Assembly: GCF_947507565.1 (NCBI RefSeq)
Contig: NC_089186.1
Location: 124,001-188,000 of the forward strand
Length of the DNA stretch: 64,000 nucleotides
Source of the DNA: Oscarella lobularis
Taxonomy: Eukaryota; Porifera; Homoscleromorpha; Homosclerophorida; Oscarellidae
Reading direction: 5' to 3'
In this document: positions 1 to 11,013 of the stretch, in pieces
Position numbering within the stretch: position 1 is the first letter of the stretch
Layout of the letters: every line of letters starts with the position of its first letter
Program-made: the position numbers and the translations under genes
The notes under the pieces: generated by a model
What the model was told of the DNA's origin: nothing
Seen by the model: the letters and a program-made list of their open reading frames with translations, nothing else
Databases searched by the model: none

Positions 1-2
1 AA

Positions 3-3000
3 GAGCTGCCTGTTATTCCCGTCAAGAGTGGCACTCGTTCTTTTCGAGCTCCTGCAAAGCTTGGACATACTATTTGCCATAATACTTCTCTCAGCGGCTC
101 TCCTGTGGAAAGAGTGCTTAAAGCGATTGGTGTCCCTTTTCTTGAAGTCGCATTCTTCTCTCAGAGAACAACGATTATCTCTCTTCTTGTAGAGTCAAAG
201 CTTGCAACTACAGCTAAGCCCGACAGATTGATAAGCGCCCTAGTTCATTTGTTTGAAGCGCCAATAGGCTTGCTTAATAAGGAGGGCTTTACTTCTGAAG
301 CAGCACAGCAGATTCTCGGTCACTTTAATTCTCTTATCGATTATTCTGGTAAAGCAGATTGCAGTCTGGAACAAATCAAATCATTACCACTTTTTGAGAA
401 CGTAGCAGGAAAATTTATCAGGATTAGCAAAAAAATTGCTCTTACTCTTCCGGACAGTTTGCCCTCGTTTGGTTCTGAGCAGTGGATGGAAGCGGCGTCG
501 GCTACAACGGCAAATATAGCGTTTTTAAAAAGGAAACCAGATTTGAATAGACTTTACAACTACTTCGAACTTGATGACAAATCTGTCGATGACATCTACG
601 TCGAGTATATTTTGGAGTATTTCTTTGTTCTAAACCAAGAGAATCGTATGCGTCATCTTAAATACTTGGCTACAACAATGTCCCAATTTTCTGGACTTTT
701 TGGCACAAATGCTGTTCTTGAAAAACTGAAAAATACTCCCTGTTTCTTAAGACAAGGAAGACTTCATTGCGTGTCAGCGTTCTTTAATCCATCGGTCCGC
801 CTGTTTAGACTAATGCTTGCAGACGAGCTTTTTCCACCTGAAATTGAGACCCGTTATTTAGAATGGATGCGCTTTCTTTGCCTTCTTGGACTCCAAACGG
901 TCGCTAGTAAAGAAAAGTTGGTCGATTTTGCTACCGAGCTTGAAAAAGAAGGAAAGAGGTTGATGAGCCCTAAAGACGCAGTTAAATGGGCAGAAAAATC
1001 GAGGCTTCTTTTCTGTCATCTTCTTGACAATTACCAAGGTCGTGACGCAAAAACGTGGAGTAAAATGGGCTCTATTTGTTATCTGCCTGCAAAGGAAGTT
1101 AGGAAAGAATTGACGGATATTTCCCAGCCGTTTAATTTGAAGACGGGCTGCCGGGCGACGAGCTTCAAAGACTGTGTTTTTTTTAGTGTACCCAACGAAA
1201 GACTCTGTTGGACTTCACGCAGTTTTTCTCCTATTTGGGACGAGCTGGTTTCTTTGGATTCAAGCCACCGAGAATGGCTTGGACTAGCAGTCAAGCCGAG
1301 TTTTAATGACGTCTTATCAAATGTCAGAACGTACGTCGATGCTGCAATGGCTGGTGTTTTAAAGCCGGAAATAGAGGCCGATAGCCACATTGTGAAGGAA
1401 ATGACGAGTATAACTATATCGGTTTTGGAATATCTAAAAGAGAACGTGAAATTTTCTGCGATTGAAAACGATTTACCTAAATTGACCTCGGCAACAGACT
1501 TGAGAAATCCGGAGTTGTTTATTGCAAAATGCTTCGACGCGGAATCTAAAGCAGCTGTCGAGTACCTGCACACACTGCCGTTTGTTTTTATTCCTCGTCA
1601 CGTCGAATTTTCGTCTCCAATCCAAATTGCTTGGAAAATAAAAAACGAAATTTCTCCTTATCTGTTTGACTTGCCTATAGAGTATTTGCCTTACAGAGCT
1701 GTTCTTCAACTTCTTGGCATTGACGAGGAAGCGAGACCGTTTCACTACGCCCGTGTCCTTGAAGGCATATTTTTTCATAACAAAGAAAGTAGCCTTAATC
1801 CCAACGATTACGAAAGAGCCGTTTTGGCTACAGAAAAGTTGTTTGAAAGTCTTCAAAGAGATCGAGAAGTGTCTGTAGATTCTCTGCAGCCTCTTTATCT
1901 TCTCACGAGCAAAGATGAGCTTAAGTTATCAAGTGAACTCGTATTTTTAGATGATGTCAGCCACCACGAGAGTATCATTAGCAGCTTGTCCTATCATTTT
2001 CTGATTGACCTACAGAAGTGCAAATTGTCATCACTTCACGAAAAAACCGTCGATTTTCTTCCTGAAGAACTTCGTCCTAAAATGTTTTCCAGTCTTGTCG
2101 GCGAACGCATCAAAGAAGGAAGCATTGTAAAGTCGACTAGCGACGAACACATCGGAATTGCTGGGGGTCTAGAGGATTTTCTAAAGTCTGAACTGTTTTC
2201 CAGAGGCATTAAGAGCGTTTACGTTCACCAACAGAGGGAAGATGAGATTCCTCCAACCTTGGTTCAAGGATTTAGGACATTGGCTGAGAAGTTTGAGGTT
2301 GAATGCTTGCGTTCTTTTCGCACTTCACTCCTTGTTTTCTCAAGTGAAGAGGAGATAAGCGAGACATCAAAAGATGACATTTTCCTGAAACCTGCTGTTG
2401 GCGAAGATCCTTCTGTGCTTTATGTCACGGAATCGTTTTTGAATACTGCGAACAATCGCGGCAGCATTTTTTCAGAAAAAGTAGCTGAATGCGTTCTACA
2501 TCTTTTGCAAACTTCCTTCAAGCAAGACAGCCATATCGTCGGTATGCTTTCATTAGATGATTCTTCGGAAATACCTTTATATTTAAAAGAAAAAGGCATC
2601 AAGTTTCTTCAACTGTCAGACGGCGAAGACTTTTCAGACGGTCGTGGACTTGGCAGAGTGGAGTGCGGTAAACGTCTTTTTCCTAGCCATGAGCGACAAA
2701 TGAAATACAATTTGAATTTCAAGTTTGAAGTAGACGAATGGGTCGCTTACGAAACAGACGAAGATACGTACATCTATGCGAAAATATTTCACAAAGTTTA
2801 CGAACGCAGTGTGAAGGCCGAAGCTGGTTCAGTTAGACAAAGACCTAAGTACATGATTAAAGTTGGCCCAGAGGAACCGATTGAAGCAGACAGTATAAAA
2901 CTTTTCAAATTCTTTAGAGAACGTCCTGCGCCAAATCTTCCAGAACTTACTGAAGAACGTGAGGCCGCTGGCGGAAGCACAGATGTTGCAGTTTCAACTG

Positions 3001-3893
3001 GAGGAGAAAGCGATGATCATTTGAGGCAAGTAGGTTTGTCTTTGGAAGAGAAAAAAGACGAGGTGCGAAGGTTGCTGTCCGAAATTTGGACACTGGAAAA
3101 TAAAGACGACCAACGGAGAGCAATTAAGCGGTTGTTCTTGCAGTGGCATCCTGACAAAAACGACGATCCCGACGCAAAAGACGTTTTTATATTTTTGATG
3201 GCCGAAGTGGAGAAGGGGCCTCCAGCCGAAAGTCGAAGCGCAACGACGGGAGGTGACGCTTCGTTTTCTTATAGATCATTTTACGACGGGTGGAATAGCT
3301 ATGCACAACGTTCCCGCCAGCGTCCACGTGAACCCGAGGCGTCGCCTCAGCCTCAAACTACTTCTGGCCAATTCCGGTCTCGATCTCGCCGAAGGCGATC
3401 TGGTCCGGCATTCTTTTCGCATTCTTGTCCTCCGTCTACTCCGCACCTGAACCCGGATCCAAAATGGGGAGCAATGTATATTAGACAGGCCATAGCTGAT
3501 TTGCTTGCTGCTCAAGAGCATTATAAGAGACAATGCGAGAAAGATGACACGGCTTCCAAGAACTTCGCTCTTGTCTGTTATCAATGCCGCGAATCCGTCG
3601 AGAAAGCACTGAAGGGCATTCTACTCTGCAAGAAGGGAATAGATGCTAAGAGAATGGAAGAGAGCAAACTGCAGGCGTTTCTCCATGCTTCGGATTATGT
3701 CGGCCGTCATTCAGAAGAACTCGTCGATTTTGTGCTGCTAATAGACGACGAAGATGCCACGAAAGCTCGAGTTCCGGCGGCTGACTCTACTTCCGAACCG
3801 GCTTCATTTTACACTAAAGCACAGGCAGACATCGCCTTGGAAGGAGCAGAAGGTGTTCAGAAAATCGTTAGTGAAATCTTTCCCTCCATATGA
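3..3893 (+). CDS. Sacsin-like protein, C-terminal part (5' truncated by window edge)
   Basis: The frame is open from base 3 with no start codon, so the gene begins outside the window. About 1,296 residues remain in one uninterrupted exon, ending at a TGA. The C-terminus shows the sacsin signature: a J-domain whose HPD triplet is encoded at 3147-3155 (context QWHPDKN), a basic/serine linker, then a HEPN domain (about 3463-3890; YIRQAIADLLAA, CYQCRESVEKALKGIL). The long upstream part is leucine-rich and fits the sacsin repeat regions, but I see no clean ATPase motif in what is left. Sacsin is a very large co-chaperone linked to Hsp70 and intermediate-filament quality control, and one giant exon is also usual for vertebrate SACS. 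Family assignment rests on the DnaJ-HEPN order. One-to-one orthology is not shown, since invertebrates can carry several sacsin-like genes. Confidence 0.85.
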   Translation, partial: ELPVIPVKSGTRSFRAPAKLGHTICHNTSLSGSPVERVLKAIGVPFLEVAFFSQRTTIISLLVESKLATTAKPDRLISALVHLFEAPIGLLNKEGFTSEAAQQILGHFNSLIDYSGKADCSLEQIKSLPLFENVAGKFIRISKKIALTLPDSLPSFGSEQWMEAASATTANIAFLKRKPDLNRLYNYFELDDKSVDDIYVEYILEYFFVLNQENRMRHLKYLATTMSQFSGLFGTNAVLEKLKNTPCFLRQGRLHCVSAFFNPSVRLFRLMLADELFPPEIETRYLEWMRFLCLLGLQTVASKEKLVDFATELEKEGKRLMSPKDAVKWAEKSRLLFCHLLDNYQGRDAKTWSKMGSICYLPAKEVRKELTDISQPFNLKTGCRATSFKDCVFFSVPNERLCWTSRSFSPIWDELVSLDSSHREWLGLAVKPSFNDVLSNVRTYVDAAMAGVLKPEIEADSHIVKEMTSITISVLEYLKENVKFSAIENDLPKLTSATDLRNPELFIAKCFDAESKAAVEYLHTLPFVFIPRHVEFSSPIQIAWKIKNEISPYLFDLPIEYLPYRAVLQLLGIDEEARPFHYARVLEGIFFHNKESSLNPNDYERAVLATEKLFESLQRDREVSVDSLQPLYLLTSKDELKLSSELVFLDDVSHHESIISSLSYHFLIDLQKCKLSSLHEKTVDFLPEELRPKMFSSLVGERIKEGSIVKSTSDEHIGIAGGLEDFLKSELFSRGIKSVYVHQQREDEIPPTLVQGFRTLAEKFEVECLRSFRTSLLVFSSEEEISETSKDDIFLKPAVGEDPSVLYVTESFLNTANNRGSIFSEKVAECVLHLLQTSFKQDSHIVGMLSLDDSSEIPLYLKEKGIKFLQLSDGEDFSDGRGLGRVECGKRLFPSHERQMKYNLNFKFEVDEWVAYETDEDTYIYAKIFHKVYERSVKAEAGSVRQRPKYMIKVGPEEPIEADSIKLFKFFRERPAPNLPELTEEREAAGGSTDVAVSTGGESDDHLRQVGLSLEEKKDEVRRLLSEIWTLENKDDQRRAIKRLFLQWHPDKNDDPDAKDVFIFLMAEVEKGPPAESRSATTGGDASFSYRSFYDGWNSYAQRSRQRPREPEASPQPQTTSGQFRSRSRRRRSGPAFFSHSCPPSTPHLNPDPKWGAMYIRQAIADLLAAQEHYKRQCEKDDTASKNFALVCYQCRESVEKALKGILLCKKGIDAKRMEESKLQAFLHASDYVGRHSEELVDFVLLIDDEDATKARVPAADSTSEPASFYTKAQADIALEGAEGVQKIVSEIFPSI

Positions 3894-4125
3894 TTTGCTG
3901 TGAGATAAAAATAGTGTCAAGTAGTCTGTATTTCTGTTTTGTTTGTAGTGTTTCTTGTCACCGCTTCTGTTTTACCTGATGCTGCTGTTCTTTGTTTGTT
4001 GTTGCCGATTTTCGCTGCTTCTTGTGGGTATATAGCCTTTAGCTAGTGTAGCACCGCACCCAGTAATTACTCTTTGCTTGAACTCCATTGCACGTACGTT
4101 ATGTAGCCGCATTGTAGCCGCATTA

Positions 4126-4131
4126 AATAAA
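4126..4131 (+). terminator. Possible polyadenylation signal of the sacsin-like gene
   Basis: An AATAAA hexamer lies 233 bases after the sacsin-like stop and only 63 bases before the ATG of the next gene. If used, the first gene's 3' UTR overlaps the promoter or 5' UTR of the second. The hexamer is common by chance in AT-rich DNA. Confidence 0.3.
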
Positions 4132-4193
4132 AAAGGTTTAGGCCAACAATTAAGTTGCAGTCTTCTGAAATTCAAGATGACGCTCAGTCCGTG

Positions 4194-6695
4194 ATGACCA
4201 AGGGTCACGTGTACGTGCACGTGGCCAAGATGGATGTTCGTTTGCTGTCGCTCTCCGATTTGTCCGTCGCATGCCTTTGCAGAACTTCACCGATATTCGC
4301 TGAACTCGACGTTACGAATGCTCTACTACCCGAGCTACTCCCGTCGGTCGCCGAAGTCCTTCTCGCCAGTAGCGCGATCGCCTTGCCATACACGATCTCG
4401 AACCAGCTCATCGGAGGCCTCGCTCGACGCGCTAAGTTGATAGCGAACATGCTGGACATCCTGCTCAGCAAAAGATGTCGTTTGACCACTCTACCACTCA
4501 CTTCTCTCGTGTCTATACATAGAGAGACGATCGTCGAGCATCTTCGGGAGCAGAACTGCGTGAAGAGCATTGACATATCGTTGAGCCCATGTCTCGGCGA
4601 TTTGCCCGTTCCTTTTCTGGAAATTCTCGTTGGGACCCCAACGAGGGACTCTCTCACGCACTTCATTGCAAATCACGCGCGCGGTCCCATCGGTTTGCGC
4701 GTGCTACGAAAATTTTCCAATTTGAAGCATCTCGACGTAAGCTTTACGGATCTCGATGAAACACATCTGCGAGCTGCCGTTGCGCCGTTACGTCACTTGG
4801 AGCATCTTGACCTATCAGGAACGAACGTTACTTGGTACGAAGTCTTTGCAACTGCAGATATTTTTGCATCGGATAACCTCAAGTATTTGTCGTTGCACTC
4901 GCTTGAGATAATGAGCGCCGCTGAATGGAGTGCTGGCAGAGGAGACCTTTCTATGGTTAGTCGCTTTTTTCACAAATTGAAAAGTATTTCGAGTCTTGAT
5001 CTGTCGTACGCGTCGATGTTTCCGTCGGTACATCCGCTCCGATTCGATCTACCTTGCGACAAACGTTTCTACTTAACGTGTCGTCATATTCTACATTGCA
5101 CGTCGTCATCTCTGACGCATCTCGACGTGTCAAACAACTGCAACTTGAATGTAATAACAAATCTGCTTCTCGAAACAGATCGTCTCGATCAGCTACGATT
5201 TCTTGGACTTGTCTCCGGAGGAGCCGGAGGTAATCCTATGTCTATATTGACGTCTCGTCCTCATCTGAAGATGGCTCTTCCGTTTTGGTATCCTGATGCA
5301 TCGTGCTGTGAGTACCAGTTTCGCCCGAGTCACGCTCTCAAAACGGGTCTTTACTTCATTGACGCAACGTACAGTCTTGGCAAGGCAATAGAAAAGAGTT
5401 ATGACACATTTATCGCTTCTGGGCTTGTTTCCCTGATGCAGATGCTCTGCACAGCGTCAAGGCGCTTGCTGACTGACGAAAGTATTCTTTCAGATTTGTC
5501 TTCGCTGTTTGGTGAACTTCCCGAATGGGATTGCCTTTTTCCTAGAGACAATTCCTTCTTCATGAATGACGCATGGGAGCAGATACTGGAGAATTCCGTT
5601 GTCTTTGCTCTGCGAGATGAAAGCATCAAAATCGAAAGTACCTGCGATCCTTTGCACATTGAAAAAGAAAAAGAATATTTTGCAGACTACTTGCTTCGGC
5701 TAGTGAATGAATTTCCGTCTTTCGTTATCGAAAGGCCAATTCTTCTAAGTTTAGCTCTCGCACTTTCTCTCAAGGGGAAGAAACTGCTCGCTTCCAAGTG
5801 GGCCGTCCTAGCTCATCTATTCAGTGCAATATCAAAATCAAAGCGAAAGGAAATAGCATCGAAAAGCGATATCAGTTCCCAGATAATGTCTCATTTATCT
5901 GATTGCATTCAAAAGAGCGTCGAAGTCGCCGCCAACAAGAAAGACGAAAACCCCCCAGACTACATCTTTATGAGCCTTCAGAAATTAGTTTTCGAAGGAG
6001 GCAGATCTCTTCTGAGTGCCTTTGCTGCGTTGTATAGCGGCTTGTCTGATGTCCTAATCGCTTTTGGAGGAGTTTTTTCTGTCGAAAATGCCGCCACATT
6101 GGCTGAGATGGCCTTCAAATCGTTTTCACTTCACGACGACGAAAGAGGTTCTTCATTATACGTTGCTGCTATGGAAGCTTTGGCTGTTACAACTGAGTGT
6201 CCTTCTCTGGCACCTAGACTGTTTAACAAGCAAGTTATTAACGCAGTCTTCGCGACCGTTCCTCGTCAGAAAAGTATGCACGTGGCATATTCGTATCTGG
6301 CGTGCCTTTGTCTCGTTCACGACGAATCGGCTTCCAGTTGGCCGTCTGACTGCGTGCCAAGAGAAAGAGTGGCTGCCAGCTTGGCAAGTGGTAATCTAGT
6401 TGGCGTGGAGTTAACCTACCGTCACGCCACGGTTGTGCCTTTACTCAAGATGGCTCAAAGCAAGGAATTCACCTCTGTAGCCTCTTTTGGTCTCCAGCGT
6501 CTTTACTTTTTCTGCAGCAGTCAGTTTGATGCTAATGCATATTACAGCCGATATCGACTGTGCCCTATTTGTCTTATAAGAAAGGAAATCGGTTTTGACG
6601 TCCTCTGTTCCCTTCCTCTAACGTCAACGTTAAATATTTCAAATGTGAAAGTCGATCTCGATGCTCAAACATGCAAGAATCACAAAGACAGCTGA
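4194..6695 (+). CDS. ZYG11/ZER1-family LRR-armadillo protein (CUL2 substrate receptor)
   Basis: Intronless frame of 833 residues. I start it at the ATG at 4194; the frame extends 13 codons upstream but only from a TTG. The first third holds leucine-rich repeats (LKHLDVSFTDL, LEHLDLSGTNV, LTHLDVSNNCN). The second half is all-helical and leucine-rich, as in an armadillo array, and ends in a cysteine pair (LCPICLIRKEIG). This order and length match ZYG11B and ZER1 (about 750-770 residues in human), receptors of the CUL2-elongin BC ubiquitin ligase that recognise N-terminal glycine and related N-degrons. The N-terminal region should contain the VHL/elongin box, but I could not pick it out with confidence. 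ZYG11 and ZER1 cannot be told apart by eye. The absence of introns contrasts with the many-exon genes next door. Confidence 0.75.
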   Translation: MTKGHVYVHVAKMDVRLLSLSDLSVACLCRTSPIFAELDVTNALLPELLPSVAEVLLASSAIALPYTISNQLIGGLARRAKLIANMLDILLSKRCRLTTLPLTSLVSIHRETIVEHLREQNCVKSIDISLSPCLGDLPVPFLEILVGTPTRDSLTHFIANHARGPIGLRVLRKFSNLKHLDVSFTDLDETHLRAAVAPLRHLEHLDLSGTNVTWYEVFATADIFASDNLKYLSLHSLEIMSAAEWSAGRGDLSMVSRFFHKLKSISSLDLSYASMFPSVHPLRFDLPCDKRFYLTCRHILHCTSSSLTHLDVSNNCNLNVITNLLLETDRLDQLRFLGLVSGGAGGNPMSILTSRPHLKMALPFWYPDASCCEYQFRPSHALKTGLYFIDATYSLGKAIEKSYDTFIASGLVSLMQMLCTASRRLLTDESILSDLSSLFGELPEWDCLFPRDNSFFMNDAWEQILENSVVFALRDESIKIESTCDPLHIEKEKEYFADYLLRLVNEFPSFVIERPILLSLALALSLKGKKLLASKWAVLAHLFSAISKSKRKEIASKSDISSQIMSHLSDCIQKSVEVAANKKDENPPDYIFMSLQKLVFEGGRSLLSAFAALYSGLSDVLIAFGGVFSVENAATLAEMAFKSFSLHDDERGSSLYVAAMEALAVTTECPSLAPRLFNKQVINAVFATVPRQKSMHVAYSYLACLCLVHDESASSWPSDCVPRERVAASLASGNLVGVELTYRHATVVPLLKMAQSKEFTSVASFGLQRLYFFCSSQFDANAYYSRYRLCPICLIRKEIGFDVLCSLPLTSTLNISNVKVDLDAQTCKNHKDS

Positions 6696-6805
6696 AAATG
6701 AAAGACAATTGACTATATGTATTTTCGTGTTCTGTAATTGAGTCTAATAAGAATTTGCATGTGCTATCGGCATATCGATGTGACGTCACCTCGCACGTGC
6801 GAAGC

Positions 6806-9800
6806 ATGTATAGAGCTTCGGTTCTCCTTGTCTTGCTCGTTTTGCACGAATCCCACGCGGCTGGGGCAATCGAACAGGCCCTAAAAATCGATCTGCAGGC
6901 ACCGATCATGGACGTGAGTCCCCTCTTGTGGGGAATCTTCTTCGAAGAGATCAACCACGCCGGAGACGGTGAAGAGGCAAAAATCGCTACTGATTCAACT
7001 ACTCGAGATTCATTGCAGGTGGACTCTACGCTGAGATGGTGCAGAATCGCGCGTTCGAAGCTTCCGAACCGTCCACGCCCCCCAACATCACTTCGTACGG
7101 TTCGCTCGCTCCGATTGCCACGTTCAATCAGACGCCGCCCCTCTTCGTGCGACACTGCAACTATCAAGGCTTCGCAACGCCAATCGTTTCCGCTCTCGAC
7201 GACAAAGACAGTACTTTCGCCGCAGTTCCCGGATTCCTCAGGGCAACTCTCGCTTTCATGTCGCTCAATTATCCCAATTATTATCTCAAAAGTTCGAACG
7301 AAGTAAGAAAATCAATAATAATTTTTCACGTTAAAAATTAATTAATTATTTTCTTAGAGTAATCGAATTGTTCTGGCTCCGTACGACGGCTCAAAGGAGT
7401 TCAATGAGACGGCTAGTTTCGATCCCATTCCCGCGGGGAATTCATTTCACAACGCATCATTTGTCAGCATAGCTCCGAGCACTTATCGCTATTATATGAG
7501 TATCAATAATAGGTGACGTCACCAGATGAGCTTTGATTCTATTGATTCTATTGACTTTTGCAGTTGCACTGGCCCCTGTTCTTCTCAATTTGAAAACGGT
7601 TGCTATGACCTGATTGTTGCTAAGAATCCGGAACATGATATGAGATCCTTTGCACTTCTTCCACCAAACGTATACCAATAAATAATTAAAAAAATTTTAG
7701 TATTTAAACTGGGTCAATTTTGTTTCATAGGCTGAAAAGAATGCGGCTCTTCCTTGGCAGATTGTCGGTTCTGCTTCCATGAAAGTCGAATCAAATGAAC
7801 CACTTAACACAGTATGCATTGAGACTGTCCATATATATCTCCTAGTGGCGTTTTTATTTGTGCAGAACACTAGCCAGTATTTGGTCGTCACGTCCACATC
7901 ATCAGGAGGTCGCAATGGAGTTTCGAATGGCGGATACTGGGGCATGAATGTCGAGGCTGGACGAAGTTACACACTCAATCTTTTCTCGCGGATAGGTTCG
8001 TTTAATTGTCTAATTTTATTATCCTTATAATTCCGTTCACTTAATCTCAGACTCGTCATCGTCTTCGTCCTCGGAAGGAGAAGGGAATTTGATAGCGGAG
8101 CTTCAGTCAACAGACGGCACCAAAACCTATGCGTCATGCGTCTTGGATCCATTACAAAGTACGTACAAGTATTCAGTTGTATCATTGACTGTCTAAGATA
8201 TTTTCTTTATCAGGCAACTGGATGGCGCAGACATGCACACTCACAGCCGCGGCGTCTGCCAATGACACCAACGGAAGATTGGCTCTACTTCTCAATTCGT
8301 CTCAGAGTGTGGCAATTGACGTGGTAAGTTTTTCCCTAAGACAAATCGTAGCTCTTGCTCTCATAGCCCGTAGCGTCTCCTACCTATTTATGAGTCAAAT
8401 CGTAGCGTTTGCTCTCATATAGCCCGTAGCGTCTCCTACCTATTAATGAGTCAAATCGTAGCGTTTGCTCTCATAGCCCGTAGCGTCTTCTACCTATTTA
8501 TGAGTCAAATCGTAGCGTTTGCTCTCATAGCCCGTAGCGTGGTCTACGTATTTAAGAATCAAATGGTAATTATTTCTCTTTCTTTCATCGCTTCATTGTG
8601 CGCGTCTTTCTCTTCCAGGTTTCGCTGATGCCTGCTGATCTTCCCAAGGGACAACCATTTCGTCAAGATCTTCTTTTGATGTTGAAGAACATGAGTCCGG
8701 CGTTTGTGCGCTTTCCAGGGTTTGTTTTTTATATGGAGATATGATATTTCTTTTGATATCTTTGCTTTGTTTCTAGGGGTACCTACATTGACGGATCAAC
8801 ACTCGATGGAGCTTTTTTGTGGAAGAAAACGATAGGACCTATATGGGAACGACCAGGCCACTACAACGGACCTTGGAAATATTGGAGTGACGATGTCTGG
8901 AACTTGAGAAACAATTAAATATGAAATTACTTGATATCGATTTTTTTCAGGGATTAGGATTTTATGAGTATCTGGTATTGTGTGAAGTGCTTAAGGCAGA
9001 ACCCGTGTGGGTCATCAATAACGGGCTGTCTGTGACTCAAGAAGTTCCCACGTCAGAAATACAGCCTTGGGTTCAGGTAGAAAATCTCTTGCAATCACAC
9101 CAGCATTTAACTCTAACCGACTGTAGGACGCACTCGATAGCATTGAATTTGCCAATGGACCTTCAACGAGGTCAGTGCCTAAAGATTTAGAGGAGGCTTT
9201 TTCTTTTTTGTAGTTTTGCGCACGTTGATTAGGAAGGACTATTTAGTATTTTTCTGTAGCTCTTTCTAGCCGATGTCCACGTTCATATCTGTCCTGTTTC
9301 GTTGCTTAGTTACTGGGGCTCCATTCGTGCTAAAATGGGCCACGAAGCGCCTTTTAACATGAAGTACATGGCTATTGGAAATGAAAACTGTGGCCACGTA
9401 CGTAAACACTTTTGTTATCTATAAAACATCTGGTATACGATGGTGTCTCTTAGAAAAATTACGTTGGAAACTACCTGGCGTTTTATGAAGCCATCAAGGT
9501 CCAATTCCTATGAACTGTATCCGCGGATAATTATTTTGATTTTTCAGCTTGAGTACCCGAGCATGAATTTAATTGCCAATTGCGATTTGGGCCAATCAGC
9601 GAAGACAGACATATGGGACTATCACATGTATAGCCGACCTTTTATTAATTTTATTTCCAATTTTTATTGTGAGTACAGATACGATTCGTCCAGCACTTTC
9701 ATCAACTCGCTCCATCGCTGGGACACGTACGATCGAACGGCTCCAAAAGTATTTAATTCAGAATATGCAGTGACAAGGTATGGTAACGTAGGAAGAGTAG

Positions 9801-10641
9801 TCTCCAACATGTATGCAAAGACAACGTTAGGGATGCTGGCCTTGGAAATGTCATGGCAGCAGTGGGAGAAGCAGCTTGGATGACAGGTGACTAGATTTAT
9901 TCATGTTCCTTTCCGTTTACGTTCTAGTTATTATTTGAGGTCTTGAGCGAAATAGCGACGTCGTGATCATGGCTAGCTATGCACCGCTCTTTGTTAATAC
10001 GAATAACCGAGTTTGGAGTCCGGATGCAATTGTCTTTAATTCGTCGGCTGTTTACGGTACTCCGTCCTACTGGAATCAGGTAAGCGTGCACTGAACGACT
10101 TCTGGGGTTTTTATATCGAGATTAGGTCCTTTTTGCGGAAAATCGCGGCATGAAACTTTTGAATTCAAGCGTTTCTTCAACGGGGGATTTGACGATTGCT
10201 GCGTCAGTGACGTGTGCTGGTACCGGAGATAATTGTCAATCGCAGGTACACTTGTAGCAGGCAATGCAGAAAGGCTTCTACCTGTTCTTAGGTCATTGTA
10301 AAATTGGTGAATTTTGGAAACGATACCGTTACCACTGACATGACCTTTGAGAATGTGCCTAGTGGTATGAAGGTGCTTTCAGGCACTGTACAGACTTTGT
10401 CAGGTAACGCAGAAAACGTTTATATTATAAAGACGAAATGTTTGATTTAGGAGAGGCAACAGCGGAGAACAGTCTCAGTAATCCAACGAATGTAGCTATT
10501 CGTTCGATGGAGCTAATGCAGGTTGGATCAACAATGCAGTTTAAAGCTGAGCCACTGTCTGTTAACGTCATGCAAATTAAGCTTGAAAATCCGAGACATC
10601 CTTGTGAAAAGATGACGTACGCTGCGTCTTCACGTATATAG
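6806..10641 (+). CDS. Secreted alpha-L-arabinofuranosidase, GH51, copy 1
   Basis: Twenty-one exons join in frame across GT-AG introns, mostly 50-70 bases, giving 818 residues. Exons: 6806-6968, 7019-7302, 7358-7512, 7564-7669, 7731-7811, 7866-7995, 8051-8158, 8214-8323, 8619-8719, 8777-8894, 8951-9076, 9127-9170, 9310-9397, 9454-9498, 9548-9627, 9679-9777, 9831-9886, 9940-10079, 10126-10245, 10292-10403, 10451-10641. A signal peptide (MYRASVLLVLLVLHESHA) leads into the GH51 opening GIFFEEINHAGDGGLYAEMV. The acid/base Glu lies in MAIGNEN (about residue 534) and the nucleophile Glu in FNSEYAVT (about 608), followed by the plant-like stretch MASYAPLFVNTN. It should remove terminal arabinofuranosyl residues from arabinan-type polysaccharides outside the cell. 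The start is the ATG directly before the signal peptide. The C-terminal tail differs from copy 2 because of an insertion. Confidence 0.85.
8341..8560 (+). repeat. Intronic tandem repeat, about 54-base unit, four copies
   Basis: Intron 8 of arabinofuranosidase copy 1 carries about four units of 54-56 bases, recognisable by ATGAGTCAAATCGTAGCG, TTTGCTCTCATAG and CCCGTAGCGTCTCC. The matching intron of copy 2 (about 17451-17516) keeps only a little over one unit, so copy number changed after the duplication. Confidence 0.85.
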
Positions 10642-10657
10642 AACTGTTCTAAGTTCG

Positions 10658-10806
10658 AATTAGATGACCACCGCCCACATTTTTCAAATCTTGGAAAATG
10701 AGGGCGGTGGTCGTCTAATCAGGGCATTTATAGCCCGGATTATGATTAAACGACCACCGCCCCCATTTTCCAAGATGTGGAAAATGGGGCAGTGGTCGTC
10801 TAATCC
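10658..10806. mobile_element. Paired inverted repeats, MITE-like foldback element
   Basis: Two hairpins stand side by side. In the first (10660-10718), a left arm with TAGATGACCACCGCCC pairs with a right arm with GGGCGGTGGTCGTCTAA. In the second (10745-10805), ACGACCACCGCCCCCATTTT pairs imperfectly with AAAATGGGGCAGTGGTCGT. The arms of both hairpins are alike, and CCCGGATTA/TAATCCGGG brackets the second. There is no coding content. This fits a small non-autonomous foldback element lying just after the arabinofuranosidase stop. Target-site duplications are not clear. Confidence 0.6.
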
Positions 10807-11013
10807 GGGAACTTAATTAAAACACTCATATATACGCGTGAGCGCAATAGTATGCTTCAAACATGAAACACGTGGCACAAATTTTTATTGACGAAAATCA
10901 AGACCTGGCTAATCTACTGACATACTTTCTGTCTGACGTCATTTGACACCTAACTCATCACACCATGCATTAACTAACACAGAACAACAACGGTTCACAA
11001 ACTAGAGATGAGA

